A DNA stretch of 64,000 nucleotides, from the NCBI GenBank assembly GCA_009801085.1, contig VNWV01000001.1, forward strand, positions 7,812,001 through 7,876,000, read 5' to 3'. The stretch comes from Lasiodiplodia sp. COLG20 (taxonomy: Eukaryota; Ascomycota; Dothideomycetes; Botryosphaeriales; Botryosphaeriaceae). The notes under the pieces were generated by a model. It had not been told where the DNA came from. It made no database searches and worked only from the letters and a program-made list of their open reading frames with translations. Made by a program: the position numbers and the translations under genes. Below are positions 45,951-56,726 of this stretch, one piece after another; position 1 is the first letter of the stretch; every line of letters begins with the position of its first letter.

Positions 45951-48900
45951 GCTGGGCAGGTGAAAATATGCAGATTAGGATCTCGTAGTTGCGTGAGAAG
46001 AGAGCGTACGCAGCCGGCGGTCGGCGCGATATCAGACAGGTCGGGGGTCGGTCAGCGCGGAGGTCCTCTAGGCCAGCATATCGGGGCAGCGCGGAGTCTG
46101 GCGGAGGGCTGGGCGGACCGCAGTCGAACCTGTGCAGCGAAGGGACAGGTGTTGGAGAGGCTTGCGCGCAGGGATTCGGCTCGGGGGCGTTGGCGGTTTT
46201 TCTTCAGCGGCGGCGTTCGAGGAGCAGCGCTGGCGCTGCTTGGGGGGCACCAGGGCCGAGCGCCCTCGCTGTATCAAGGCGCCCAAAAGCCCTGGATCCC
46301 AGAAGCACGGGGCATCTAACGCGGCGCGTTTCGACCGCCGGACTGCCGCCCGCCATTGGCCGGCATCGCGCCCGCGGGTCGGCTGCACCAGCTGTGCCAA
46401 ACGCGTCATCCGGGGGCGCTGCACAATGTGCCTTACAGACGCCGCGGCACCACTGCCTCTCCCCCTCGGCGGCCGTCTACCTGAGGCAACGCGACGCAGG
46501 GCCGCCTCCCGCGCCGATCCTGCGTTGCTATCAGTCGCCAGACCACGATCGTCAGGAGGGCCCGCAACAGTGTCCAATCCCCATGTTTCCCGCCCCTCAT
46601 GTCCACCGCTCCGCTGTCGCTCGCTACGGCTGCGCTGAGATTTGGATAAACGTCGCGCCCTGCGCCATTGGTCGCACCGGTCCCAGCCCGGCTGCGCTCC
46701 TCCCGCCGTCCCTTTTCACTCGGTCCGCCCCTGGCCGCCGTTTCGGCTGGCGGGCCCGCTGCAATTTTGTGTTGCCCGGCGGCCTGCCACCGACACATGC
46801 TGCAAGGAGCGCCGCGCTGCTCGCGAGGGGAAGAGATCGTCGACGGCCAGCATGCGTTGTGGGAAGCGGTCAAGCTTTGCGCTGCGCATGGACGCGTCCG
46901 CCGCCGCCGCCGCCGCCATCATGCTCCGCTGCGCTGCGGCTGGTACGGAGCGCTGGGCAGCTGAAATGGCATCCACGGGAGTGAGCTGGGCGGCCCCAAA
47001 GCTCGCCGCCACTAGAGCCGCGTCAGGTTGCTGTCAGACTTTAGCAACGGCTGGCCGGCTAAAAATGGCCTGCACAACAGGCAGTTGCTATCGTAAGTAT
47101 GCTGACTGCCCGGCCCGCCCATCGAAGCTTCTTGCGCCTTCCCGCGCAGATCGCCTCCATTTGTGTGCTCCCAGCCCGGACGAGTCAAATTCCTGCCCAC
47201 AGCGGAAGGTCTGAGACAGGGCCGGCGGGGCTCTCCTCGTGTTACTCACCTCACAGCGACGGCCCGTCGGCGACGTGTGATACTGCTCTCCCAAGAATGC
47301 TGCCATTGGACCGGATCCGCGCCAGACACAATGCCGCAGGTTGATGATGACGAGAGATTGCGCACCACCGCCGGCACGCATTGGGCCGCCGAGGGCGTTT
47401 GCATGCGAGCAGGATGATCAGACTCAGCGGACAAGCTCATTTGAAACCTACATCCGGCGCGTGGGCTGTGGTGTACCGGCTGCTTATTCTGGTCCTGCTC
47501 GCCCGGCCGTCCCCTGGCTTCGCGCCCATGCGGGCTCCTCTGCTGCATGTCAAGTTGAAATAGGCAGCCACCCTATCGTGGCTCATCATGCTCCTTGCTT
47601 GCGTGCTTGCCCCCCGGCCGCGCCAAGTCGGTCCCGGGGCCCTGGTTACTCTCCGATAACCGTTTTTGTGCTTGACTGGACACGCCGCTTATCAGTGCAA
47701 GGAAGGTTGGCTACTTCTACATTTTCCGTATTGCCGTGGCTAGACGACTTCTCCTATCTCAACAAGACGAGTACGTGGTGCGAATCTCGGGTGGCTGCAG
47801 GTGGCGTCCGGCGTGGCAGCCTGAGGCTAGCGCTGAATATCTATTAGGAGTAAACGAGATAGCACTCCGGATCCAGGGTCATCGAACCTCCCACGGGACG
47901 GCCGATGTCTGTTGAGTTGTTCGGACCCTTCGCCCACCGAGAAAAAAAAAAGTGCCCTGCAAATTGCCGGTGGTGGGCTGGCACACGGCACCCTGAATCG
48001 CAATATAGATGCTTCCCGTATTTCCCTTGCCTTGTTTGATGAGAGGGGACCTCACCTTAGCGAAGGGCCTTACATGGTGAGTTATGGTAAACGATCGCTA
48101 GTCTGATTCACCACCAAGACACCTCTATGGCAACACCAAGGGGCAGCCACCAAATGTGATCGGCAGACCGGAAAATGATGCGGCGCTCGGCGTCTTTGCG
48201 TGGCGTGCGCTGTTGACGTCGTGAGTCTTGATCGAGTCATTCTCCGCTGGGCTTGAGGTCAAACGTACGGGCATCGTGATGCGCTGATCCCATTGGACCG
48301 AGGTTGAAACGATGCTGGCCCGTTGAAACATGTTCCAGGGTCGAACTCATGAGGGCATTGGACAATGCCGTGCGGGGCTCAGAATCAAGCAATTTGGACT
48401 TCTAGAAACTATCGGAGACAGGGAATCCATCGGCTACTCCGCCGACGAGCACGTTTTGGACTGAGCTTCTCGAATTGCGCTCGGGACCATTCCAATTCCC
48501 ACTTTGCATCATACTATCAATCTCGAACTTGCTAGCCCAGCAACCGGGAAATGCTAAGCTTTGGCTACGCCCGGAAGTGATCGATAGGAGCGGGGATTTT
48601 ATTGCAGCTCCACTCAGGATCGCTCCACCGCAATGGATGGAGTAGTAAATCTGAAGCACAGCCGAGCATCGCACTTGGTGTTGAAGGGTGCGCATTGACC
48701 CCTAGTGACACGCGGTCATCATTCTATATCAATGTATTCGCGCCAACTTTAAACATAACGGTGTTTAGTAGTAAAGGGGGGTTCCAGCTCAAGTGTCAGC
48801 AGAGTGACACTGCCTGGACTTATCCCCTCTTGCAGCTGATGGATTTGTTTTTTGCTCATGTCATGGGTAGCTGAAGCTATCGTCCGGACGAGAATGTCGA

Positions 48901-49188
48901 ATTAAAAATTCTACATACACGTCCGGACAATAGCTTCAGCTACCCACATATGTTCTAAAGTCCTGCTATTCTTCGCGCTAGCCATCGGCTGCGAGAGGGG
49001 GCTTTGAGATCGCAGCTTACTTGACTGGAGTGATTTCTTTGGCTTCAAGATAATCGCCGAACCAATCGAATGTTTGCATATACTTCTAAAGAAGTACTAA
49101 GGATGCGCTCATGACTCCATTTTCTTCCAACCAACCCATACTTTCCCGTGACTAAATGTACATTTTCTATGGTACAACGCCGCACGTC
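45951..49188. other. Intergenic, GC-rich left half, no gene seen
   Basis: 3.2 kb. It starts as the upstream region of the DUF3405 gene. Between 45990 and 47600 the DNA is GC-rich and stop-poor in several frames on both strands, producing long ORFs without ATG, family match or introns in phase. A (gcc)n tract lies at about 46898-46918. The right part is AT-richer and contains the foldback element at 48864-48946. Confidence 0.55.
48864..48946. repeat. Foldback / MITE-like inverted repeat
   Basis: Two 27-bp arms, 48864-48890 and 48920-48946, are reverse complements with one mismatch (tgggtagctgaagctat then c or t, then gtccggacg). The loop is 29 nt and AT-rich, with its own agaat/attct pairing. 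The 83-bp element sits alone in intergenic DNA. No clear target-site duplication is visible and I found no second copy of the arm in this window. Confidence 0.75.
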
Positions 49189-50142
49189 TCAGCGCTTGGA
49201 GATGCCGAGAGGGATCAGTATCCTGTCCTTAACTGTCCTGTTTGCAACCTCACCGCCCTTCTGCATCGCCAGCGCACCGATGATGGCGTACAGAGTCTGC
49301 GCGAGAACGACGTCTATACCGGAGCCTTGAAGGTTGTCCGCCTAGATTCATCCAAAATAAGTCAGCCGGCCCCGAAGCCATTTGTACGTCCACAGAGCAA
49401 TTGCGCTGCGCTCACCTTCTTCGGTTTCCACCGCATGACAGACTCAAAGCCGTATTCTCTAGCCAGACCGGCCAGCCTGGTCTTGGACAGGAACTCGTCT
49501 TTCGATCTCGAAGAAAGATTTTGAAATCCGTTCAGCAAATTATGCTGGTACGGCTCGCGGCCGTACGGATCGGCCTGGCGTCCGCCTACAGGGCCTCTAG
49601 GCATGTTCAACAGTGCCAGGGATGTTTGGAGCTCAACGATACGCTTTCCTACACCACTCATTAACCAATTGATCGCTGGGAAAGGGTTTGTTGCGCGGGG
49701 TTCTCCGCATACCCAGATAGGCCAGCCGGTCGTTGAAACCTCGCCTTCCGTGATCGAAACTCTTGTGCGTTACCGCCAGCCACTTGATCTCCTCGGACAA
49801 GAACGTGTCCCCATGCCTGCCCAGCATACGCGTGTAGGCATCGTCGAGCTTGCGCGGATCCTCATTGACCTTCCATTCGTTGCCCGGCTTGATGGGACGT
49901 AGTCTGACGGGCGCCGTCATTGCGCGGGGCGTCTGCTTCCATCGGGGTACATCGACCAGGTCCGGTGCAGGCATCGGGTCATGGAGCCGCGCAGGAGCGG
50001 CATAGTGACGGACGGGTGCGATGGCGGTGGTGGACGGCGATGCTGCGACAGCTTGGGCCGACGGCTGCGGCGAGCGGGCGGAGCGGCGGACAGCCGACCT
50101 GGCGGCGCCAAGCAGAGGCCTGAGAGGGGTTTGCGAGGCCAT
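49189..50142 (-). CDS. MRPL15: Mitochondrial large-subunit ribosomal protein mL57 (Mrpl15), RNase III-like
   Basis: Structural protein of the mitochondrial 54S subunit derived from an RNase III fold. Exons on the minus strand are 50142-49713, 49648-49416 and 49341-49189 (271 aa). Introns of 64 nt (gtatgc...gtgtag) and 74 nt (gtgagc...atctag) keep phase. The N-terminus is an Arg/Ala/Ser-rich mitochondrial presequence. The RNase III-like part has LAVTHKSFDHGRRGFNDRLAYLG joined to KRIVELQTSLALL, then a later helical stretch, VVLAQTLYAIIGALAMQKGG, ending in LGISKR. The catalytic acidic signature of true RNase III is not preserved in the visible motif, as expected for a ribosomal member. It shares a 220-bp divergent promoter with RTT109. 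Confidence 0.92.
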
Positions 50143-50362
50143 TGGGGCGGTGGGCGCAACAGCAGGGCCGGTGGTGAGCAGCCGCGACGGGGTGGAGCGC
50201 GTGAGGCCGGGCGGGCGTCGTGCACTGTAGGTCAAAAAGTTCGGCGATCCTTTTTCGCCGATGTCATGAACCCTGGGCGGCGCCAAAAGCCCCCAGCTCC
50301 AACCCCAGCTCCCGGAGCTCTCCCTTCGCTTTTTTCTTTTTCTCCTCCACTTTCACCCCAAC

Positions 50363-52258
50363 ATGGCGGACCCCAGCAGTGCTTCGCTGGGCGACCTTCT
50401 AGCTGAAGCACTGCCGCAGGGCGCCAAATTCACTTTTTATCATATTTCAACATCGCCAACCAAATGCGGCGCCATCTTCTCAGCGCCGCCAGGCGCGCGT
50501 TCTGAACGCACCTACTGCGAGTCTCACTTCTTGAACGTGTCAATCACGCCGGATGACGAGCAGCAGCAGAGAGACCATAAGGCACCCGGCGAGGTCTTGG
50601 TTTTTGCTATCGAAGTGCTAATCTATACAACATCGCATCTGACAACCATCTTCGTGTCCAAAGCAGACTCCACCGGCTATCTATCGCTGCTCAAGCTTCC
50701 GCGCACAACCTCCTCGCCGATCCGCGCCATCTCCACTACCTTTGTCTCTTGGCTTGTCAAGTATCGTCAGCGGCCGGCCACACGCCTTGTCGTCTCGCTC
50801 TTCGCACGCGCCCAGGATCAGTATCTCTTCCCCGGTAGCATCGAGAATACGAGCAAACACGTCGCCGACGATACAGCGCTGGTAAAATGGTGGTGCAAAG
50901 TGCTGGACCCAGTGCTCCGCGCCTACACTCCCGAGGCGTCCGGCAAGCCTCACTCAGACCCAGTCGCACAGACTACCGCCCAAGGACACTTGATAATCCC
51001 TGGCTTCGAGCGTAATGATACCATGCGCTTCTTTCCGCCCAGCGTACGCGCCGATCCGCCTGAGCAGAAGCGCTGGAAGCACGGCCACCCGCTGCTCGAT
51101 ATCTCACGGCATCCCTCTGCGCCGCCGCGCTGCCTGATCCCGCACTTCCCTGACGACCCCAAGTCGCGCTACATGGACGAGCTGGACGACGAGCTGCCCG
51201 ATGGGGGCAACTCCTCCGTCACGAGCCCCAGTCGTGGAACTGGCCAGTGGCGGAGCGTACGAAGCTTGGAACAGTTTTGGGAGATGATGTCGTTCCGGCA
51301 GGAGTGCTCGTCTGGGCGTCTGGTCGGTTTCATCTGGGTCGTATTCACCCCCACGGATGTCGACACCACGTCCGACGCTTCAGACGACGCTGACGCCGCA
51401 GCGTTGGGCCCGTCCGGCCAGTCGCAGGCCATTACAAACTCCCTCGCCGAGATGCTCGCTCAGCCTCCCACCACTCCTCCAAAGAAGGACAAGAAGTCCT
51501 CCTCCCGAAACTCCTCCCGTACGCCTCGCCGCCGCTCCAGCAAGCTCACTGGACCCATCATTCCCCGACTCCCTCGCATTAAATCTAGTTCTTCCCAGAC
51601 CTCCAACCCTGACAACACGGCCGCGACATCTGCTTCTTCTACCGCGGCGCCTTCCTCATCCTTGGTGCCTGAATCATCGCGCTACTATGTCTGGCCTGCG
51701 CACTCACGTGGCACGCTCGTTGTCGATGAGAAGGACTACAAACGTGCGACCGACCTCCTGCTCCACCACAACTTTGCCGAGCGCGTCATCGCGACAGTCA
51801 GCACTCGCCGATGGATCGAGGAGGTGGCTGTACTGGGCTCGAGAGGAGGAACCACGGGATGGGGTGTGGTCGTCGTGGGCCGGAACGCTGCTGCCACTGC
51901 TACAATCTCTGCGGCTGCTGCGGAGCACGGAAGCGGTGTTGGCAATAATGGGGCGCAGACGATAAACACGCTGAACACGTCGATGGTGCGGAAGAAACGG
52001 AAAGGCGGGGGGACCGATGCGGACGCAGTGCAGCAACAGCAACAGCAGCAACCGTCGCCGGATGATAAGGCCGCGGCGGCGGCGGGCGGCGTCAATGTGC
52101 TGTCTGCGGGGCTAGTCAGGAAGAAGCCGAAAACGGATGGTGACGGTATTGTCTCTCCCGCTGTTGAAAATGTCGGGCCGGCGGAAGCAGCTGCTCCGGT
52201 TGCTGAGTCAGTGAATGTCTTGAGCAGCAACTTGGTTAGGAAGAAGCCGAAGGCGTGA
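50363..52258 (+). CDS. RTT109: Histone H3 acetyltransferase Rtt109
   Basis: Fungal-specific acetyltransferase that modifies H3K56 (with Asf1) and H3 N-terminal lysines (with Vps75) on new histones, for replication and damage response. Single exon, 631 aa; ATG 50363 is the natural start. Family marks include FYHISTSPTKCGAIFSAPP, ERTYCESHFL, VLVFAIEVLIYTT and SKADSTGYL, then VVSLFARAQDQYLFPGS and LVKWWCKVLDPVL. The later FWEMMSFRQECSSGRLVGFIWV completes the fold, and YVWPAHSRGTLVVDEKDYKR lies after a long, Ser-rich, lineage-variable loop of about 100 residues. The C-terminal 100 residues have a poly-Gln run and three copies of a basic motif of the form (I/V)NxLxxxxVRKKxK at residues 534-547, 577-590 and 617-630. 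The single basic tail of yeast Rtt109 aids nuclear import and Vps75 binding. Confidence 0.95.
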   Translation: MADPSSASLGDLLAEALPQGAKFTFYHISTSPTKCGAIFSAPPGARSERTYCESHFLNVSITPDDEQQQRDHKAPGEVLVFAIEVLIYTTSHLTTIFVSKADSTGYLSLLKLPRTTSSPIRAISTTFVSWLVKYRQRPATRLVVSLFARAQDQYLFPGSIENTSKHVADDTALVKWWCKVLDPVLRAYTPEASGKPHSDPVAQTTAQGHLIIPGFERNDTMRFFPPSVRADPPEQKRWKHGHPLLDISRHPSAPPRCLIPHFPDDPKSRYMDELDDELPDGGNSSVTSPSRGTGQWRSVRSLEQFWEMMSFRQECSSGRLVGFIWVVFTPTDVDTTSDASDDADAAALGPSGQSQAITNSLAEMLAQPPTTPPKKDKKSSSRNSSRTPRRRSSKLTGPIIPRLPRIKSSSSQTSNPDNTAATSASSTAAPSSSLVPESSRYYVWPAHSRGTLVVDEKDYKRATDLLLHHNFAERVIATVSTRRWIEEVAVLGSRGGTTGWGVVVVGRNAAATATISAAAAEHGSGVGNNGAQTINTLNTSMVRKKRKGGGTDADAVQQQQQQQPSPDDKAAAAAGGVNVLSAGLVRKKPKTDGDGIVSPAVENVGPAEAAAPVAESVNVLSSNLVRKKPKA

Positions 52259-52709
52259 GTGTGAAGTATTTCATTCTCTCTTTTTTGATTTTTTTTTCCT
52301 GCATTGGCATTCTGGTTGGACTTTGATTAGACGTCCACATCCTTTTATCATACACTCCCTTTCTTTTTCTTCTTTTCTTCCCTTCTTTCAAATGCTGGTG
52401 GTGTTAAAGAATTGGAGGATTGATCGATTGAATATTCTGCATTTTGCGAGGAGTTTCGTGTTTGGGAGATGAGATATACCTTGGTACCAGATTTTTTGGT
52501 AGCCAACTAGTCAGGAAAGGGATTCCCCCAAAGTCTACCGACGAGAACGATCAAGAATAAATGGCACATAGCTTTTGATTACCGCAAATTCAATGTAGAA
52601 TTTGGATGACGCTCTTGCTCAATTAAGAAGGGATATGTCCATAATTCTACTTCGTGAAGAGGTATGTATGCAAACCAAAATAGAGTTAAGTCTACCTCCA
52701 CCTCGAGTC
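52259..52709. other. Convergent intergenic region
   Basis: 451 bp between the RTT109 stop and the stop of the ligase-domain gene. T/C-rich tracts at 52277-52300 and 52360-52388 are typical of 3' UTRs. No gene. Confidence 0.6.
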
Positions 52710-55700
52710 CTAATCCTCGCTCACCTCGACCCCACAAAAACCGACAAATCTCTCCCTCCAAACCTCCCTCTCCCACTCGTCGTCCCGCTTTCCACTACCG
52801 CAATCTCCTTTCATCCCTTCGACGCCCACCGCCAGATCTTCCAAAACCCTCCAATCAAATATCCCCACGACCTCAGTTCCACCCGAGGCGCTAATAACCC
52901 CTTCCACTATCCTCTTGGTCTCCGCGCACTCCTTTCCCCTCACGGGCTCGACTAGAACGACCTTGTCATACCCCGCATACGCCTGGCTCTCGCCGACGGT
53001 GCTGCCCTGAGTATCATACCGCTTCGGCGCACCATTGTCGTCGACATCGCCACGGCGCCAGTGCTCGATATCGTCGATGACGAGGGGGGCGTGGGGGGTG
53101 AAGTCTTTTGTCAGGGTTTGGTGGAGCGGATGTCCTAGTAGTTGGAGAGAGGGCGCGAGGTAGATTACGGTTTGGGTGAGGTTGTAGGGTATGGGAAGGA
53201 GTGGGAAGGGGGCGGGGTGTTGGACGGTGATTGTCGTTAAGGCAGACGTATAGCCAGAGGTGGAGGACTGGTAACGGTTGGCGGAGACAGGAGTCGTAAT
53301 GGTCCGGCTGCCGCTGCTGTCGCTGTTTTCCTTGTTGGTCGAAATTAATGGGGGTAGGTGTGGGCGGCCGTAGACAGCGGAGAACCACTTGGGGATCTTG
53401 CGCGGGATGGCGTCGATAGCGAAGTCATCGACGGAGCCGGTGGCGGGGCGTTTCAGTCCTCTCCCAGGACTGGCTGTGAGAATATGTGAGCCTGTCGCGG
53501 CCTCTTTGTCGATTGCTCTTGATTTGGATTGTAGTGAGATGTTTTCTTTGCTGCGTGTAATTACAGTCGGAGTATGCAAGGGCGACGAAGATGGTGGACT
53601 TGCAGGCAGTCTTGATGAAGCTATAGCTAAGGCCTTTTCTCCATGCATCGGCTCATTTGGCGAGGACTTCGGGGGTGTTGGTAAAAGGTTTGGCGGAAGC
53701 ATGAATGCTGAAGCATCGACAGAGCGCGGCCGCGAAAGGAATTCTTCAGGCTCGGTGGTACTCTCAGTGGAAAAAGTCATCCTCAGGGCTCGTTGTCTTG
53801 CAATAATGTCTTCGGCATCTTTCCGCTGCTGTGGAGATAAATTGGCCATCGCACCCTTCAGCAATGCTGTACTGCGAGGATGTGCAAAGACGGAGCTGGA
53901 ATGAACACTGTGAAGATACTCGTGCGGCTGCGTATCTCCTTGTGAGGATTTGTGTTTGTGCTCGTCGAAAACATTCTCCTTCATGTGTTGCTTCCTCAAT
54001 CCACTGATCTGTTGATGTAAGCTCCTTGCTTCTCGCTCTTCATAGAATGACACCTGTTCAGGCATATCTTCATCTACGATAATATCTTTATTGCAATCAC
54101 ATCTCTCTGTCAAGACCTTCGCAGGTAACTCTTCGACTGGGCGTCTGAGCAGATGTGGTTGCAGCTGTCTCGGACGCGCGGTGTTTTTGCTATCTTGAGA
54201 CGGAGATTTCCTGATGTCCGCACATGTTTGCGACCTCGTCCTGGATCCTAGGCTTGGCACTTCAGTGGAAACCTTATCTGGAACAGCGAGTCTTCTCCTT
54301 GGTGGCGATATGGAGGGTAGTGGCTGCCGGACGATGTGCTTGGCTGAGACGGGAGAAGTCACGATTGTCTCAGTCCACTGTGTCGACTGCTGAGACATGG
54401 GCGTGGCTTCTTCTGCGAAATCGACAGCGGTTACGGGATGTAACGTCGTATGGTTAGCCTTCATGAACGCTGTCGCAGGGCTCGGCGTTTTCACAGATGC
54501 CGTGCTTGACGCAGAAGGTTGCAGTCCCTGTGACTGCTTGAAGACAGTTGCAGGGCTTGGAGTGCCAGGGCTGTAAGTACGACCAACGCTTTTGAGGGTC
54601 GCTAGTGGGGTAGTATAAGAGCCTCCTGACCGAGGTGTTGTGGCTGTCTGCCTTGAGTTGAGACTATTCCGCTCACGCGATCTGCTTATCTTTGCCATAC
54701 AATATTGAACCTTTTGTCTGATGTCTTCCGACTCGCCGTCCGAAGGAGCTTCTCTTGCTTCACGAGCCATTTGAGCAAGCCCTTGCATAGTGACACAATC
54801 TTCCCATGAACGGTCCGTGTGGGTCTTGAGAATGCGCGGATGCCGTAGCATGTGGAAGTCTTCGTTCGGCGGTTTCTCAAAGCCACTTCCAAGGACCTCG
54901 ACGACAAGTGGCTCCGTGAATACAACGGACGGAAGGGGATTTTTGCCGAACTGAATGGCGAAGTGCTCGATCGCTTCGTCATTATCGAAGTCCCTGCAGT
55001 GAAATTGACCAACCTGGTTGAGATAGTCGAGCTCCTTTGCAGGGATGCAGTGCGTTGCTTTGATGATCGCCACAATCCTGAATCTGGGTCTTGCTTGGTA
55101 CGAATAATCGTCGTCAACTAGACATCCCAGGTAAAAATTGGTCCACTTTAGGTTGCGCTGTCGACACTTCTGTGTTTCGTGCACATCATAGCTGGCTGCT
55201 ACAATCGCAAAGTCTGCTTGATCTTTGGAGCCACCCATATCAGTCATGTAGTCCTTTTTGAGCTTAATGAAGCCCCTGCACCAAGAACCGGTCTCGTCCC
55301 TAGCAAGCGGAAAGAATGGACCATTCGGCTTCAAGATTAGACCTTCGCACCGGTCAAGCAAAGCGGCGCAGAATTGATGAAACATGCTTTTCCTAGCTGC
55401 AGGCTCCGAGAAGTCCAGAGGTTTCCACTCCACCGTCTTTGCTCTGCCATCAATCTTAATGATGATTTCAGAAAGCCGTTTTCGTCGCCTTGAGTGCGGC
55501 AAAGTCATCGTTATCTCGTCATCCACGAGAAGTATGTCAAAGTAGAAAATCATGAGGTTCTCGTACGGATGCGGTTGAGAGTCCTTGTCGGTCCCAAGAA
55601 AAGAGCCCGATCTTGAGACATGCTTTCTGATCTTGTCAAAATCCATGACTTTGTTTTCGACTTGGTTGAACACAACCATCTCGCCCAGGAGGATGCATTT

Positions 55701-56726
55701 TGAATTAAACTGACACTCGGCAGTGTCAATTCTCAGGCTTTCTTTGATTGCGGGAAGGAGATCTTTCCGGTCCCTAGTGGCATCTTTGCCATTTTTGGAA
55801 AAGATCTGGATGCGATCTTCCTTGGTCAGGTCGACGTGGATCTCGCAAAACTCTCCATCATACTTCCGCTCGATGACCCAGGTAGCATCACCGACCATCT
55901 GCAGGCAATTTTGCATCGATCGGGCCTTGTACCACGTGGGTCTGCCGATTTTGACACCGACCTTTGGTTTGAGGTGTAGGGCTGCTTGTTCGAGCATGAG
56001 CTTCTGTGATAAGGGGTCCGGCTTGGCGTGGTAACGGGCCAGCGGCCCTCTGAGTAACATCATGGCGGCGGTAAAGTCGTTCTGAAACTTCAGCAGCGGC
56101 GGGAGCAAGAAATGGAATTCCCCAAGTACAAGCTGCTCATCTAAAACCACACGGCCATAGTCCTTGAGGAATAAGCGGATGAACCACTTCTTGCCTCGTG
56201 AATGGATGCGTAATAGGATGTGGGTGAGGATTTGCTGGGGTAGGTCTGCCGAAACGTGCTTTTGCACTGCTGGGCTGGAGAAGCGAACTTGTGAGGCGAT
56301 GTCGTGAAGGCCACGATCGACTTCCTCGACAGTCAAGACATCGCCTCTGGGCAATGGCTCGCTATCGTAGATTTTCTCGATCCTTTCCAAGCATGCGCCA
56401 AGATCTCCTCGGCCCGGCAGCTTCCAGGCGCCCAGCTCTCTCACCTTCTCTGTCCTGTAGTTAAGACAGCGTGCCACCAGCTTCTCCAGCCGGGGGGCCT
56501 TGATGCTGTAGACGCGATCGGTACGCGCCTGTGGGAACAAGGTTGAGAGGAGGGCGGCGCCATCAGTTTCGGCTTGGTCAATGTTCTTCCGATGCTGTCG
56601 GAACCAGCGTTCAATGGTGGTACGCAGGAGGGTGCGCTTGCGGTCGGGAAGGTGGGGCGGGTCACGGCATTCGATGTCCTCGATAGCCTGGAGTAAGTCG
56701 CATATCCAAGTGAACCGGAAAGGCAT
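52710..56726 (-). CDS. ATP-dependent DNA ligase-domain protein with long disordered tail
   Basis: Nucleotidyltransferase-type ATP-dependent DNA ligase. Single exon, 1338 aa from ATG 56726; the frame is open 8 codons upstream without another ATG. An N-terminal helical region of about 280 residues resembles the DNA-binding domain of LIG4-like ligases. Motif I is ERKYDGE with the adenylated Lys near 288, motif III is LLGEMVVFN near 349, IIIa is FYFDILLVDD, IV is CEGLILKP and V is FIKLKKDY. An OB-fold-like part follows (about 500-640). From about 680 to 1160 the protein is Ser/Thr/Pro-rich and disordered, then a folded C-terminal block of some 150 residues contains VIYLAPSLQLLGHP, KVVLVEPVRGKE and ASGGTEVVGIFDWRVLED, perhaps a divergent BRCT. 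Motif I differs from the usual LIG4 form, so I call it a fungal ligase-family paralogue, not LIG4. Confidence 0.88.
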   Translation of the reverse strand: MPFRFTWICDLLQAIEDIECRDPPHLPDRKRTLLRTTIERWFRQHRKNIDQAETDGAALLSTLFPQARTDRVYSIKAPRLEKLVARCLNYRTEKVRELGAWKLPGRGDLGACLERIEKIYDSEPLPRGDVLTVEEVDRGLHDIASQVRFSSPAVQKHVSADLPQQILTHILLRIHSRGKKWFIRLFLKDYGRVVLDEQLVLGEFHFLLPPLLKFQNDFTAAMMLLRGPLARYHAKPDPLSQKLMLEQAALHLKPKVGVKIGRPTWYKARSMQNCLQMVGDATWVIERKYDGEFCEIHVDLTKEDRIQIFSKNGKDATRDRKDLLPAIKESLRIDTAECQFNSKCILLGEMVVFNQVENKVMDFDKIRKHVSRSGSFLGTDKDSQPHPYENLMIFYFDILLVDDEITMTLPHSRRRKRLSEIIIKIDGRAKTVEWKPLDFSEPAARKSMFHQFCAALLDRCEGLILKPNGPFFPLARDETGSWCRGFIKLKKDYMTDMGGSKDQADFAIVAASYDVHETQKCRQRNLKWTNFYLGCLVDDDYSYQARPRFRIVAIIKATHCIPAKELDYLNQVGQFHCRDFDNDEAIEHFAIQFGKNPLPSVVFTEPLVVEVLGSGFEKPPNEDFHMLRHPRILKTHTDRSWEDCVTMQGLAQMAREAREAPSDGESEDIRQKVQYCMAKISRSRERNSLNSRQTATTPRSGGSYTTPLATLKSVGRTYSPGTPSPATVFKQSQGLQPSASSTASVKTPSPATAFMKANHTTLHPVTAVDFAEEATPMSQQSTQWTETIVTSPVSAKHIVRQPLPSISPPRRRLAVPDKVSTEVPSLGSRTRSQTCADIRKSPSQDSKNTARPRQLQPHLLRRPVEELPAKVLTERCDCNKDIIVDEDMPEQVSFYEEREARSLHQQISGLRKQHMKENVFDEHKHKSSQGDTQPHEYLHSVHSSSVFAHPRSTALLKGAMANLSPQQRKDAEDIIARQRALRMTFSTESTTEPEEFLSRPRSVDASAFMLPPNLLPTPPKSSPNEPMHGEKALAIASSRLPASPPSSSPLHTPTVITRSKENISLQSKSRAIDKEAATGSHILTASPGRGLKRPATGSVDDFAIDAIPRKIPKWFSAVYGRPHLPPLISTNKENSDSSGSRTITTPVSANRYQSSTSGYTSALTTITVQHPAPFPLLPIPYNLTQTVIYLAPSLQLLGHPLHQTLTKDFTPHAPLVIDDIEHWRRGDVDDNGAPKRYDTQGSTVGESQAYAGYDKVVLVEPVRGKECAETKRIVEGVISASGGTEVVGIFDWRVLEDLAVGVEGMKGDCGSGKRDDEWEREVWRERFVGFCGVEVSED

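Noticed and set aside
46896..46920. (gcc)n run
   Set aside because: Short simple repeat in GC-rich DNA; no sign of function.
45989..46984. 331-codon + strand ORF upstream of the DUF3405 gene
   Set aside because: Begins at TTG with no ATG near, is Arg/Ala/Pro/Ser-rich, overlaps other equally long ORFs on both strands and has no domain; typical of GC-rich, stop-poor noncoding DNA.
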